Positions 34,284 to 46,199 of a stretch of DNA of 64,000 nt are shown piece after piece (within the stretch, counting starts at the first letter, position 1; each line of letters begins with the position of its first letter). A program made the position numbers and the translations under genes. Origin of the DNA: Chionoecetes opilio (Eukaryota; Arthropoda; Malacostraca; Decapoda; Majidae). The DNA lies in assembly GCA_016584305.1 (NCBI GenBank), contig JACEEZ010011664.1, forward strand, positions 87,501 through 151,500, read 5' to 3'. The notes below the pieces were generated by a model that was not told the DNA's origin, did no database searches, and saw nothing but the letters and a program-made list of their open reading frames with translations.

Positions 34284-34738
34284 GTAAGATTCCAATGAAA
34301 ATATGCATGATGATACAGATAGACAGTGTTATCAAGTAGTACGTGATAGTATACTTGTTTAATGATACTGACTCAAATCTTTTTCATTGTTTAAGCAATA
34401 AACGTTGAATTGAAACTTCGATGATGACTGATGAGGGTAGATTCAGTATTGCTGTATCTTGTGAATTCGCTGTTATACTCTTGTTATACTCTTGCATATA
34501 ATATCTAATATATACGTATATTAGTTTACAGCAACCATGATAAAAAGAATAACTAATCATCTCTTTTATTTACTGTGCATTTGATGTTTTCATTTGAATC
34601 TTAAAATATTGCTGAGATTGTCCCTTTCCAAACACATGTAGTCACTTAAAAGTTATGTTAATTCTTATACAGCTACCATTTATATCTTTGAATTGCGACT
34701 TCAAATAGCTATTAGCAACATAAGAATGACTATTTCAG
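34284..34738. other. Short AT-rich intron
   Basis: 455-bp intron between two phase-0 junctions, with internal AATAAA at 34397-34402. Confidence 0.7.
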
Positions 34739-34963
34739 GATAAAGAATCAAAATCTATGCCACCTCCAAAGTTTGGTCCAATAAAAAAGAGAAAACTCAA
34801 GAAAGACCGCGACGCTGCACCCGCTCGTCCAGTGTCCGCCTACTCGGTGCTCGCGCCCTCCGAGGATGTCGCCAGCCACATGCACGCTGCCTCAGCAACT
34901 CACATCAATGCTGATTCTGACTCGGACTCGGCGTATGGTTTCGGTAACGACTGGCACGGGTAA
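34739..34963 (+). CDS. SOWAH-type protein, last exon
   Basis: Phase 0 entry after GACTATTTCAG, 74 codons and TAA at 34961-34963. It codes DKESKSMPPPKFGPIKKRKL, a Lys-rich nuclear-localisation-like patch (KKRKLKKDRD), a Pro/Ala/Ser linker and the acidic end DSDSDSAYGFGNDWHG. The P-P-P-K-F-x-P-I-K-K-R-K motif and the terminal D-S-D-S-D-S-A-x-G-F block look conserved rather than random. AATAAA lies 81 bases after the stop. The exon can follow either 34138-34283 or 32999-33123. Confidence 0.82.
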   Translation, partial: DKESKSMPPPKFGPIKKRKLKKDRDAAPARPVSAYSVLAPSEDVASHMHAASATHINADSDSDSAYGFGNDWHG

Positions 34964-35043
34964 CCTGGTACTAGTGATATTCTCTCAATCTATCAACACC
35001 TTAATTACACTAAAACCAATATGAAAAAGAAAATAACCATATT

Positions 35044-35049
35044 AATAAA
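35044..35049 (+). terminator. Poly(A) signal of the SOWAH-type gene
   Basis: A canonical AATAAA lies 81 bp downstream of the last stop codon, in AT-rich 3' untranslated sequence. A further AATAAA at 35251-35256 could be a distal site. Confidence 0.65.
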
Positions 35050-36289
35050 GTAACAGATGTAAGGATGCGGGCGTCATGATGCCTCTTCCTCTGATACATG
35101 ACATTGTTTCATGATTTTCTTCGGAAGATGATTCGTTCGTATATTCAGGAGTGAGGCTGATATGTTATGTAGTCTCGTCTGACTTTAATTATTAAGCTTA
35201 TCAACTCAATTTCTTGCAGCCATGCTAAGAAATATTCATAACTATAAATGAATAAATGTTACTGTAGGGTTAGTTAGGCTCGTTAGGATCAGGTTGGTCA
35301 AGTCTATCAGTAGTGGGATGTCCTATTTGACCAAGGATTTTAAGTAATCAGGAAGGAACATATTTGAGCAGTCCGTGTAGGTAATGATGAATAATAGAAT
35401 ATCTTATGATTGAAAACTGTTAAAAAGCCTGAAATATAGGTAATGATGTAGATATATGTAATATTTTATGTAAATATTAAGACCAGGAAATTATCACAGA
35501 ATTTCCAACTTTAGCAGGAAATTTGACAAAATGTCTTGACAAAAAAAATACAAAATGAATGTGGGAAAGGTATTGTTAAACTACTTGGTGTGTTAACATG
35601 TGAGAGACCACATCCTGCCCTTGGAGCAGGTCAGTGATTTTACAAAAAACATGCCATGGACCCTGTTTAAGGGACCTTGTAATCTCTTTTTATTTATGCC
35701 TTTGTTTGTTTTTGGGAATCAAAATATCCTAGAATTTTGCTCTTATAAAAAAAATATTATGTTAGACAAGAATTTTAGTTAGACATATATTAAGGTTCGC
35801 CTTTTTAAATGACAATGGTGAATTACACGTCCCATCAAGTACATTTTTCTTATGTGCATATTACATATTCTTTCATTGAATATATGATAATTATGACCAT
35901 TGTTAGTGACTACAATATGTACTATCAGTTGTCTGTTTCAATACCCTATCTGGTTTTGGGTAGCTGCCATCTGATAGGCAACCTCACAAAGTCATGGACA
36001 AACAAACTCACTGTCTTACATGATCTGATTTTTTTTAACTAGGAGCTGAAAGCAACTTCACATGTGTATATTAGGTTGTGATCGTTACCTATTTTATTAA
36101 GCACAGTACATATTATGCACAAATGCATCATTTTTTTCCCTTATTCCATTTATAGAAATAGTTTTCCACTCTTCAATAGTTGGCACAAAGATTACTGTAG
36201 AGTGGCTTTTGATGGTTAAATATCACTTTGTATAGCTACAATGTTTTGATATAAAAATGTTATATTTTTTTTCAATTTATGTTTACGGG
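35050..36289. other. Non-coding stretch 3' of the gene
   Basis: AT-rich 3' untranslated or intergenic sequence. No domain-bearing frames or repeats recognised. Confidence 0.5.
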
Positions 36290-36850
36290 TCCCCACCACA
36301 CTAAACTTCCTCTGATGGTACATTCCACTGATCTATTGCTCTATTAGGAAAACTGCATTTTTGCACATCCTTTATCCCCTCTTCTCTATTTTATTTTCTT
36401 GCTGTTCCTCTTAGTTTTGAAATTCCTTGTTGAAATAAGCCTTCTACTATATCATTTTTTTTTTCTTATTGTTGCACATTTTGTACACTAAAATCATGTC
36501 CTCCTCTTTTCCTTCTTCCCTTCAGCTCAGGTAACCATAACTCTCCATTCTTTCCTCATGGCCTAAACTTCTGAGACTTGGTACCCTTCGTGTTGCTGCT
36601 CTTTTACTCTCTAGTTTAATTATTTTGATTCTTCATAGTGGGTTCCATATCTCTGTAGTATATCCCCGATGTAGGTCTTGTGAGTCATGTTATAATTTTT
36701 CTTATCATCTCTTCAACTAATATGTGAGGCTGCTCTCATATTTGCTTGCCTACAATGCATACGTAATTCTCACTTTTTTATTTATGTAATCATCTGGTGT
36801 CAATGTCTTATTTATGATCTTTTTATTTAGGGTGCATCACACTCAAAGCT
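36290..36850 (-). mobile_element. LINE C-terminal fragment, antisense
   Basis: The minus strand reads, with stops, I-W-N-P-x...K-L-E-R-V-K...R-R-V-P-S-L-R-S and E-E-R-M-E-S-Y-G, then K-R-R-T...M-I-L-V-Y-K-M. This is the post-reverse-transcriptase domain common in animal LINEs. It is heavily decayed. It lies next to, but appears separate from, the larger antisense LINE starting near 36980, which has its own copy of this domain. Confidence 0.65.
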
Positions 36851-36938
36851 CTTTCTTTATCTAATTCCATTACTATGTTATTACCTGACCTCTAGCTACA
36901 CATATTTTGGTCTTCCTATCTTTTTTTTTTCCCAAATG

Positions 36939-36982
36939 TGTGTGTGTGTATGTGTTTGTGTGTGTGTGTGGGGTGTGTGTTT
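36939..36982. repeat. Short (TG)n microsatellite
   Basis: About 40 bp of interrupted TG repeats between two antisense LINE pieces. Confidence 0.9.
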
Positions 36983-38009
36983 TACCTAGTTGTATTTACC
37001 TAGTTGTAACCCTACAGGAAAGAGCTATGCTCGTACTGTCCCGTCTCCAAATCTACTATTATCCAGTTTCCCTTTTTGAAGTCCGAATACTTCTTGCTTT
37101 AATAACTTTTGCATCAAGGTTTTTTTTTCCAGGCTTCTATGCTTCTATACGGGAAGCTGAAAATTTTTTTATATCCCTCTTGCATGTTGTCCTTTTCATT
37201 TTCTTCTCATGACCTCTTGTACTTCTGTCGTCCCCACAAACAGATAATTTCTATCAATTTTTTCCAGACCCAATTGATGCTCTATACACTGTTTATAAAA
37301 TCTCCCCTTTCTCTTCTTTTCTCAAGTGTTGGGATTTTTTAGTCTTGAAAGTCTTTTTTCATATGTTAAACTACTCAGGCTTGGAGCCATTTTTGGTGCT
37401 CTTTTGTATTCTCTCAATCTTCCTTATATCCTTCTTTTTTTTGGGTGACCAAATCACTGCCCGCATATTCCAACCTTGGTCGAATTTCAGAGATGTTATC
37501 AATTTCTTGATCATCTCTTCATCCAGATATTTGAATGCCATTCTTATATTCCTCAGCAACTGGTATGTATCTCCTGTGATCTTGTTTTATGCTTCTCTGG
37601 TGACAATTGTCCTTAATCCATACTCCCAGATCTTTTTCGGACCTTTTTTTTTGATTATCCATTCGTTTCCCATCGAATATTTCCTCTCTGTCTCTTTTTG
37701 CTACTGCCCATTTCCATCACTTTACACTTTTTGGCATTAAACTCCATTTCCCATATTTGCTCCATCTGAAAATCTTATCTAGATCCTTTTGTAAATCCTC
37801 ACAGTCCTCTTTAACTTTCTACTTTTTTTTAGTAATTTAGCATCATCAGGGAATAAACTCATATAACTGTTTACTCCTTCTGCGATATCATTTACAAAAG
37901 ACCAAGAACATCACTGGGGCCAATATGACCCTTTTGGGGAAAACTCCACTTATCACGCTGCACCATTCTGACTTTTGATCTTTTATTACTGTTCTCATCT
38001 CTCTGTTGC

Positions 38010-38399
38010 TCAAAAGTCTTCCATCCACTTCAGCAAACCACCCTTCAAACCTCCTACATGTTCTAGCTTCCAGAGCAGTCTCTTATGAGGTACCTTGTCA
38101 AATGCCTTCTTTAAAGGTCCAAGTAAATGCAATCGACCCACCCTTCTCTTTCCTGTGTCACATCGATCACTCTCGAGTAAAAGCTCAATAGATTTGTTTG
38201 TACATGACATTCCTTCTCTAAATCCAAACTGGCCACCTGCAAGTGTGTTTGTCTCTTCCAAATATTTCAACCATCTGTCCTTCACAATTTTTTCACACAT
38301 TTTTGCCACTACACTTGTTAATGATACTGGCCTGTAATTTAGTGGTTCTTCTTTGTCACCTCCTTTGTGAATTGGCAAATATTTGCTCTTTTCAATCAA
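38010..38399 (-). pseudogene. Reverse transcriptase fragment of the antisense LINE
   Basis: 129 codons cover the N-terminal half of the reverse transcriptase: P-I-H-K-G-G-D, NYRPVSLTSVVAKMCEKIV, QFGFREGMSCTN and KKAFDKVPHKRLLWKLE. The palm-A Asp region before KAFDK has become L-H-L-L-G-P-L-K, so the catalytic Asp is missing. The frame stops in W-M-E-D-F before the catalytic double-Asp region. Confidence 0.85.
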
Positions 38400-39477
38400 G
38401 CGGGACTCTGCTCTCCTTGAATGAAAATCTCAATTACACTATGTAATTTTTCCCGCTAGTTGGTTACTGCACTCTTTTCATTATCCAGTTCGACACCCCC
38501 ATCTGGACCCGGGGCTTTTTTTCACATCTTGACTTTCCATTAGCCTTTTTTCTTCTATTACGTCTACTTTTATGTCTTCCATTATATTTCTTTTGCTATT
38601 TATTTTTCGTTTTTAAATTCACTTTCCTTGTAAATACAGTCTGTAAGCACTTATTCATCACCTCGGCCTGTTGTAATGCATCTTCATACACTATGCCTTT
38701 ACCTTCAGCTTATCTATTCCTTCCTTGTTTTTCATTTTTCCTTAATATATCTATAGAAAAGTTTCGGTTCATTCTTACATTTTTTCTATTATATTCCCCT
38801 CATAGTTACTTTCTTCTTTCCCCTTCGGATTCTTACATATTCATTTCTAGTTGTTTTGTACTTTCTCCCAAAGGTTGCTGCCACCTTTTTTCCTCCAACT
38901 ATTCCATGTTTTTTCTCTTTCTAGTCTTGCTAATTCACATTTTCTGTTAAACCCTTCATTTTTTTTCTTTTTTTCTGATAACTATCCTTGGAACATAAAA
39001 ATATTTTATTCCTTCGGTGTAAATTTGGATGAACTCATCCCATTTTTTCTGGGTACTCGTGCTGCATGAAATTACTCCAGTCTGTCTCTCCGAAGAATTT
39101 CTTAATCCGTCAAAGTCTGCTTTTCCATAATTGTATCTCTTTTTATGTTCTTCTTTTTTCCTCCTTTTTGTTTTTTTATTTCAAATTCAATAAGTACATG
39201 GTCGCTCTTTCCCCAAATGGGGCACTGATAAATCACTTTACTAATTCCTTCCAGTTCTTCATCAATAGTAGGTCTAGTCTTGATGGTTCTTCACTACCTC
39301 TGGAATTCTTGTGTTCTCTTTAATCCACTGAGTCATGATGTTATTTTTACCAAAAACCAACAATATACCACCCATGAGTTTTCTCCTCCTTCAGTATACC
39401 ATTCTTCCCAGCAAACTTCTTTGCAGTTAAAATCTCCCATCAAAATTAATGTTCTCACTGATTTTTTATCGTATTCT

Positions 39478-39717
39478 TTAAAACATTTGCTTTTTGTCTC
39501 TTATCATGTCTCCGTACTCTTCTCTCCCCCAGGAATTTGTCTTAGGTGGAACGTATACGATACTAAGTCTCTTATTCTTTCCTTTTTTCATCACCAACTC
39601 TACCTTCAACACCTCGGCCATTCCTTCTCCTTTCTCCACATTTCCTACTAAACCCCAATCCTTGTTAACACCATTCACCACCTCCCTTTTTCTGGTTTCT
39701 GTTTCTCCTCCATACAA
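39478..39717 (-). pseudogene. Endonuclease fragment of the antisense LINE
   Basis: 79 codons include EGMAEVLKVELVMKKGKNKR and IVYVPPKTNSWGREEYGDMI, the middle of an AP-type LINE endonuclease. The downstream catalytic segments continue in other frames to about 39190. Confidence 0.75.
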
Positions 39718-40990
39718 ATTTTATTGACCCTCCCCAACTGGCACATCCTCAGAATCATCAGCTTTCGTTTCTACTAGACCTAATATGTTCTGGTTTCCCT
39801 TTGGCTCTCAGGTAATCATTTATTTCTGTTTAATGTTTTACTCTAGCCCATTTATATTTGTATAACGATACCTGCCATCCTATTTCATTTTCCTTTGGAA
39901 ATGTCTTCCCCTTACTCTTTTTCTTTTAGATACCACTTCTTCAGTTTTGGTCTAAAACTCTCCAAAAGAATTTCTGTTTTTTCCTCTTTCCCTCCTCAGT
40001 TCGTTTTTGCTTTGGCTTCTTTAAAACAGTACATTCAGACTGGCTCTTTCTTCCTCATCATATCTTTTCTTATCCATATTTCTTGTATTCTTCTGTCTTT
40101 GCCAGGGTTTCCATGCCTTAGAAAAAGATATAGTGCTGTATTTGTGACCTAAACTTAACTTTCAAGGGGGCGGGGCCCCTCTTTATATTTCCTAACCTGT
40201 GTATTTCTTCTATCTTTCTTCTACCTCCGTACTTTCTTCTACACTTTAAATATTTCTTTTGACACTTTCTTTTCTTCCCCCTTCTCTCAAATTTTTCTTG
40301 GGCAGCACTTCTCCTTCAAACCAAAAATGATACACATTCTTTTTGTCTACCGCATCTCTACTAGATTCTCCTTTTGTTGATTCTTTTACGCTATTTTTTG
40401 GTCAGATTTTTTCTTTTCCCTTTTCTTGATCTTCTATTATCTGTTGTAAGTGCTTTTGCTTCTTTTCCTGGTTCTACTCTTCCATGTTTTCTTTATCTTT
40501 CATTCCTCTTGTGTCATTTTCCATTTCTTGTGTAACAAATACATTTCACATGCTGAAAAACCTTTCAATCGTCCTGCTTTCCGTTAGTTCGTCCACTCTA
40601 TTTTCTAAAATAGAATTATCTTTTCCCAATAAGTACATTTTCTTTCCATCTTCTCAAGTTATCCATAATCATGTACAATATTTTCCAACATTACAACTCT
40701 CTCTGGTTCGCTTTCAGTCACAATATGTCCTTTTCATTGCTGTTGAAGCCGTGAAAATGGGGTCCCAAGCTGGCCCCTTGATCCGCCATTTGTTTATCCT
40801 TGTTTACGTTTTATTTCACTTCACTACTTTAACTTTTTTGGGTAAATCGTTGGGAGAGGGGATATTTAAACCCCCACAGCCCTAACCTATAGGTACTTAA
40901 GGTCCTTTCAGCTTTCTCTGCGGGGTTGGTGGTCCCTGCATTCACCCAGCGCGTCCAATTGCTTGGGAGCCTTTCCTCCTCCGCCCGCTT

Positions 40991-43329
40991 CTTGTACACT
41001 CCAGCTGTGTGTGTGTAAGATAAAATAGAATTTTAATGTGAGTGAGAGAAGGGGATAGTGAGGGACCTAAGGCGTAAGACATGTAAATGGAGATTATTCT
41101 GCTATATCAACCCCCTCATGGAGCTCTAGAAAATTGGAATACATATCTACAGTAAGAGATTGCTGCTTGAAATGCAATAGGATTTAACCTAAAAACTAAA
41201 TGTATATATGAAGGCCCGTTTCCAACTCATAGTGAATATATTATGTAAAATTCTGAAACTTGTTAACTCAAGTAGAAAGAATTATTCGTACAAAAATCAT
41301 TATCCAGTCATATCATTTTTTTAATCAACTTTTTTCATTGTTGCTAGTGGTGAAAATGTGCTACACTAGCACCTGCCCCTAACACTAATTTTGCCACATA
41401 CGTACATTGGGATCTACAAAACATGTTGCCTTTATATAAAGGTAATTTTTTTTTTTATTTTTTTCTGATGGGGATTTTTAAAAAACAAACATCTCTTATC
41501 CTGCTATAAAAACCAGAGGAGCAACTTTATCGGTTAAAATGGGAATTTTAATTTTTCCCAAAAAGGGTTTCATAAACCCTCACTACAATACATAGGAACC
41601 TAAAAGTAATGTTTAAAACCTGTATCACACAGGAAACTGTTTTAATCTACTTAAAGGACTTTTGTACATAATATTTGGCAATCTTGTTATTAAAATTTAA
41701 TGGGAATTATGGCCTTATAAACCCCCTTTAAAATGCCGTAGTAATGCAGTTTTTTTTTGCTCATGACTCTATAATAATTTAATTAATGGGAGGCATTGAT
41801 TATCAAGATCATAAATTATTTTGAAAAGAGTGATGGGAAGTGATATCCATACAAAACTCAACATGCTAGCATATCATTTCTTGTACATTGGGTACAGTTT
41901 CCATTTGCCTTTATATATTAAATGAGCTTTGAACAGAAAAACTTGTTGTAATATAACAATGCTATTTTTTCCCCACAAGGCTGCTCATCTTATAACTCAT
42001 CAATTTAGGTTTCTATATGTTTGTTCAAATTGATCAATGACATAACGTGCTTTATTTGGAATTTGAAAGTACTAGTCTATGCATATGTATACTTTTACAT
42101 TTGCAAATAGGCTAATAAACCCGCAGAATTTTGCCCAAAAAAAGTTTGGTTTTTTCCATAAATGGAAATTCCTTGTTCATCAATGCTGTTACAAGATCAG
42201 ATCTGATGTTTTGCAATGGCATCCTTGTTATGCTGATATATAAATATTTTGAGATATGGGGTCCTTTGAATTACTGCTTTTAATCATTATAGGCAAATAA
42301 TACTTAGATTACTTGTACATAATCGCACAGGTTTTTTCTTCTGTATACACCAGTCTCCTAAATATTTTTGTTCCTATTTATTTACTATCCTTTCTTTCTT
42401 TCTTCTTGTACATAAAAAAATGCCGTTTCCTAAACATGCGGGGGGGCCTCTGAACACACAGAGACCTTCATGAATATTGAAAACAATTTTTGGAAATACA
42501 TAATATTTTTATTCTTTTGTTTAAAGGACTACGAATCATAGAGAAAATGCATCAACAGCAAGTGTTAAGTTTTGATGAGAACCGAGAACTGAAAATTATT
42601 TTCCTCAGTTTGTCCCTCTGTAATTTTTATACTGTACCAGTAATATATGTAGTGGTTTCACAGATATAGAGAATGAATACTCAAATGTTGAATGTTTTAC
42701 GTAATATTTTAAGTGATCGTGTGTATTTAAATTTTACCTGTTATCTAAGGTATGCTTGATACCTTAAATACGATAGCAGTTTCTTTAAAATTATAAATAT
42801 ATGGTTTATTTATTGTCATATTTATGTAGTTTGATTATGCATTCCAAGCACAGTAGCATTTGGGCCTACCTTGATCATGATGTAACGTTTATGAAAAGAT
42901 CTGAATTTTGTACTGAAATATGCATAAATTCCATTAGTTCCCATTAGAATTGCTGGGATCCTAGATGAAGTTTTGGGATTGATTGTGATGTCACAGAATT
43001 TCATTTCCCAGATCATGATAAAGATAAAGGGAGAATTCATAAAGGTGCTGCCAGTTTTATGCAGGGACAACCTATCATAATCACCATTGCTTCAGTAATT
43101 GATAGTTGAATACCTATTCGATGAATTGCTAATGATACATAAAACCTTTTGGTCAAGCTTTGGTTACTGTGGTATGCACACTTTTACCAAGGAATGCCAC
43201 TCCAAATCAGAAATTAAATTTTTTTTTCCCTATGAAATTTTTTAAAAGTTAGTTTATGATATTTTATATTAAACATCATTCAGATTTCTCTTTCATTGCC
43301 TCTTTTTTCCATCAAAACAAAATCTTCAA
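40991..43329. other. AT-rich stretch, nothing recognised
   Basis: 2.3 kb of AT-rich sequence. A minus-strand frame at 42822-43070 (82 codons) has no recognisable domain. A G8 run lies at 42439. I see no genes or repeats. Confidence 0.5.
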
Positions 43330-43988
43330 CATCTACATGGAGGAACTGATAGTGAGGATCAAAGGGAAATCAGAGTGGGGAATAGAAACTAGGATGTTTA
43401 GCGTATGCAGACGATGTATTTCTCATGGAGAGAGGAAGGAAGACATGGAGGAGTTGCTGGGAATAGTGAACAGTTATGGAAGGGAATGGAACATTAGGTT
43501 CAGTGTTAGGAAGAGTAAGGTGATGGGGGTTCAACAGCAGAGAGGAAGGTCAGTGGGTTTTAGGAACAACATTCTAGAGGTGGTTGATAGGTATACATAC
43601 CTAGGACTAGAATAGGTAAGAAGGAGTTGGAGAGAAAGACAAAGGAAAACTAATGAGGGAAAGGCTAGGAGGATGACAAGCATGATCATTACACGGAGAA
43701 GTAGGACAATTAACAGATACGAAGTAGGTAGGAGTCTTTGGAAAGGAATGGCAGTGCCATATTGCTTGTGTGGGTCTGAAATAACCTATTATCGGGAGGG
43801 AGACATTACTAAGCTAGAGAGGACACAGAATATTATTGGTAGATGGGAATAGGAGCCCCAACCAGCACAGCTGTGACGGAGGCCATTCGAGTTGATTTGG
43901 GGTGGAGCACCTTCAGGGAAAGGATTTTAAAAGGGAAACTTAACTTCTTGAAGAAATAGAGGGACTTAGTGAGGATAGATGGGTGAAG

Positions 43989-44507
43989 CAGGGGGGACAT
44001 TTTCGAAGAGGCTCTAAACTACACCCTCTTAGCGTCCTAAGACCGACTTAGTTATACGGGGCCAAGAAGACTACTAAGGAAGCATTTTCGGAGTTCATCT
44101 TAGCCTCGTGTAAGGCTAAGACCTTCTTAGTGCCACCACTTCCACTTTAAACCAATCAGCGGGCGCGACACAAGTCTGTATTTGGGAAACGTTAACATGG
44201 TGTATACGTATCCCGCATCGCCGATCGTATAACGCCGATCATATACCCTCGGCGTATACCACGCCGATGGAGTGTCTCTTCTCTCTCTCTCTCTCTTCTC
44301 TCTCTCCTCTCTCTCTCCTCTCTCTCTCCTACTCCTCTCTTCTCTCTCTCTCTCTCTCCTCTCTCCTCTTTTCTCTTCTCTCCTCCTCTTCTCTCTCTCT
44401 CTCTCTCTCCTTTTTCTCTTTATTCTTCTCCCTCCTCTTCCTCTCCTTGAGTTGCCAGATATTATTCTCCTGCTACAGTCACCGTGCATTTGTCACACTG
44501 CCGATGA

Positions 44508-44540
<33 letters not shown>

Positions 44541-44541
44541 A

Positions 44542-44573
<32 letters not shown>

Positions 44574-45156
44574 TCTCTCCTTTCATCTCTCTCTCTCTCT
44601 CTCTCTCTCTTCTTTCTTCCTTCTTTCTCATCTCTCTCCTTCTCTCTCTCTCTCCGTCTCTCTCTCTCATCATCTCTCTCTCTCCATCATCTCTTCTCAT
44701 TTTTTATCTCGTATTAATTTTTTCTCCCTCACTCTTCCTTCTCCTTTTCATCCTCCACACACACATCGTAGCCAGTATGTGATATTATCGTGATATAACG
44801 AAACTTTTCTGGGATTTTGATTTTAGAATTAATCTCTAACCGTTTCTTGTCCGCAAATCATCTGTTCCACCAGCCCACCCCTATAATATAGTATTAATAT
44901 AATTATTTATAATAGTGTAGATATACAGCCTAATATACTATATACAGTCTAAAATATAATAAAATAACCAATAATATAACCATTGTTGTTATGGTGACGA
45001 AGAAAATTGGGGCTAAGACGACCCCAACTGCCTTAGTTTACACTCGCTGCATTGTCTTAGGCGGAGCGAAATTTTTGCTTCCGAAAATGTCCACCTGCGC
45101 TAAGATGGTCTTTAGTCCCCCAAAATGGTCTTAGTAGTGTTCCAAATGCCCCCCTG
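43989..45156. mobile_element. Putative TIR element inserted in a LINE
   Basis: 1168 bp whose ends are inverted: CAGGGGGGACATTTT at the left and CAGGGGGGCATTT in reverse complement at the right. Both subterminal 150-bp regions are crowded with TCTTAG/CTAAGA motifs (about twelve copies). The centre holds imperfect (TC)n (44279-44700). No matching 8-bp target duplication is visible (GGGTGAAG against ATCCAGAG) and no transposase, so the superfamily is open; hAT-like or P-like ends are possible. Confidence 0.55.
44275..44740. repeat. Imperfect (TC)n tracts
   Basis: Three TC-rich blocks with frequent CC/TT slips, separated by about 60 bp of unique sequence near 44447-44507. Confidence 0.93.
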
Positions 45157-45317
45157 ATCCAGAGGAAGGTTGCGACAAAGCTCTACTTGGAAAAAGGAAT
45201 TAGAGGTGGAAAAGGAGGGAAAACCTAGTAGAAACCTGGACAGGATAAGAACCAAGGAGGTGAGGATAAGAATAGAAGACAATGGACTAGCTAGGTGGAG
45301 AGCAGGTATGGAGGGTT

Positions 45318-45436
45318 GTTCGAGGTAGGGGGTTCACCGAAAAGGCGGCACCGCTCAGGGATCGAACCCGAGACCTTCCACTTGCCGGGCGACGTGCTAC
45401 CGTTACACTACGGTCGCCTCCCGGTGACAACCCACA
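45318..45436 (-). repeat. tRNA-like SINE head, copy 1
   Basis: The minus strand reads box A TAGTGTAACGGTAGCACGTC and box B GGTTCGATCC, as in a tRNA gene, within a CCGGGAGGCGACCG... context. It lacks a clean acceptor stem pairing, so it is taken as a tRNA-derived repeat rather than a working tRNA gene. Confidence 0.75.
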
Positions 45437-45509
45437 CATCTCACCCCTAAGGCCCCCCCAGGGCCAGTCCGGGAATGTGTATCGCTCTGGATCCTACTCA
45501 CTGCGCCAT

Positions 45510-45632
45510 GTTCGAGGTAGGGGGTTCACCGAAAAGGCAGGCACCGCTCGGGGATCGAACCCGAGACCTTCCACTTGCCGGGCGGACGTGCTACCGTTAC
45601 ACTATGGTCGCCTCCCGGTGACAACCCACACA
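45510..45632 (-). repeat. tRNA-like SINE head, copy 2
   Basis: About 95% identical to 45318-45436, same strand, 73 bp further on. The tandem arrangement suggests duplication of one insertion or a dimeric SINE. Confidence 0.75.
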
Positions 45633-46199
45633 AGGGTAAATCTACGTTAAAGTGGTACGGTAGGAAAGAAACCTGAGGCACTTCACTGGCATGCAGGAGA
45701 TTGGGGAAGGCAAGGACAGGATGGGCAGGACCAGGCCTGTAGCTTCTGTAGAGGAACAAGGAAAGTATTGAACACTTGATAATAGAGTGTGGCAGATATG
45801 AGCAGAGAGGAGGAGGCTGATACTACAGTTCATATTAGGAGTGATAGGAGGCGGTGAATGGATAGAAGGAATACGAGGTGGATGGGGGAATCCTTACTGT
45901 GCTAGGACTGTATGGGAGTAATGAAGAGAGAAGGAAAATAGAAATAACCAAGGTGTTTTTAAAGCAGGCTTGAGAAAAAAGATTGCGAGGGAATGTTGAA
46001 GACGTATAGGAGGGTAGTTGATAGGAGGGATTTTATCCGTGTATATACTGCCCTTTTGTGCCCCTTCTCCCCCCAAGTGGCAGGAAAAAGGGCCTACAGA
46101 GTGGAAAGAAAGAAGAAATGGTCAATCTCGATCGAGCTTGACGGGGAGTCGACAGACTATCTATCTAAAAAAGAATAAAAGAAAGAGTCACAAAAAAAG

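Larger units (their letters stand above)
36983..40990 (-). mobile_element. Near full-length antisense LINE, decayed
   Basis: Reading from right to left: a 5' leader, then an ORF1 start near 40789 (MADQGASLG) and a coiled-coil-like stretch (DNSILENRVDELTE, near 40600). The endonuclease follows (IVYVPPKTNSWGREEYGDMI, 39717-39478; GKSDHVLIEFE near 39200), then reverse transcriptase (YRPVSLTSVVAKMCEKIV, QFGFREGMSCTN, LLGPLKKAFDKVPHKRLLWK, 38399-38010), then the C-terminal domain (IWSPKKKKDIRKIERIQKS, near 37450). The left end carries TTTACCTAGTTGTATTTACC, a motif I associate with decapod LINE 3' ends. Many stops and frameshifts. The clade is not certain (jockey/CR1-like organisation). Confidence 0.82.
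43330..45990 (+). mobile_element. LINE 3' half, split by an inserted element
   Basis: The left part (43330-43988) codes the end of a reverse transcriptase: M-E-E-L-I-V-R-I-K, a decayed A-D-D region near 43405, MEELLGIVNSYGREWNIRFS, and VVDRYTYLGLE, followed by a C-terminal domain in shifted frames (G-A-P-T-S-T-A-V-T-E-A-I-R). The right part (45157-45990) continues with E-V-R-I-R-I-E-D-N-G-L-A-R-W and a closing E-E-Q-G-K...E-H-L-I-I-E-C-G-R-Y-E box. The two parts are separated by 43989-45156, and the right part is itself interrupted by two tRNA-like repeats. Confidence 0.75.

Noticed and set aside
42822..43070. Minus-strand 82-codon frame
   Set aside because: No family resemblance and no neighbouring exons; AT-rich sequence readily gives such frames.
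45318..45632. Two functional tRNA genes
   Set aside because: Box A and box B are present, but the cloverleaf cannot be closed convincingly, the copies are tandem and they lie inside a LINE, so a tRNA-derived repeat is more likely.
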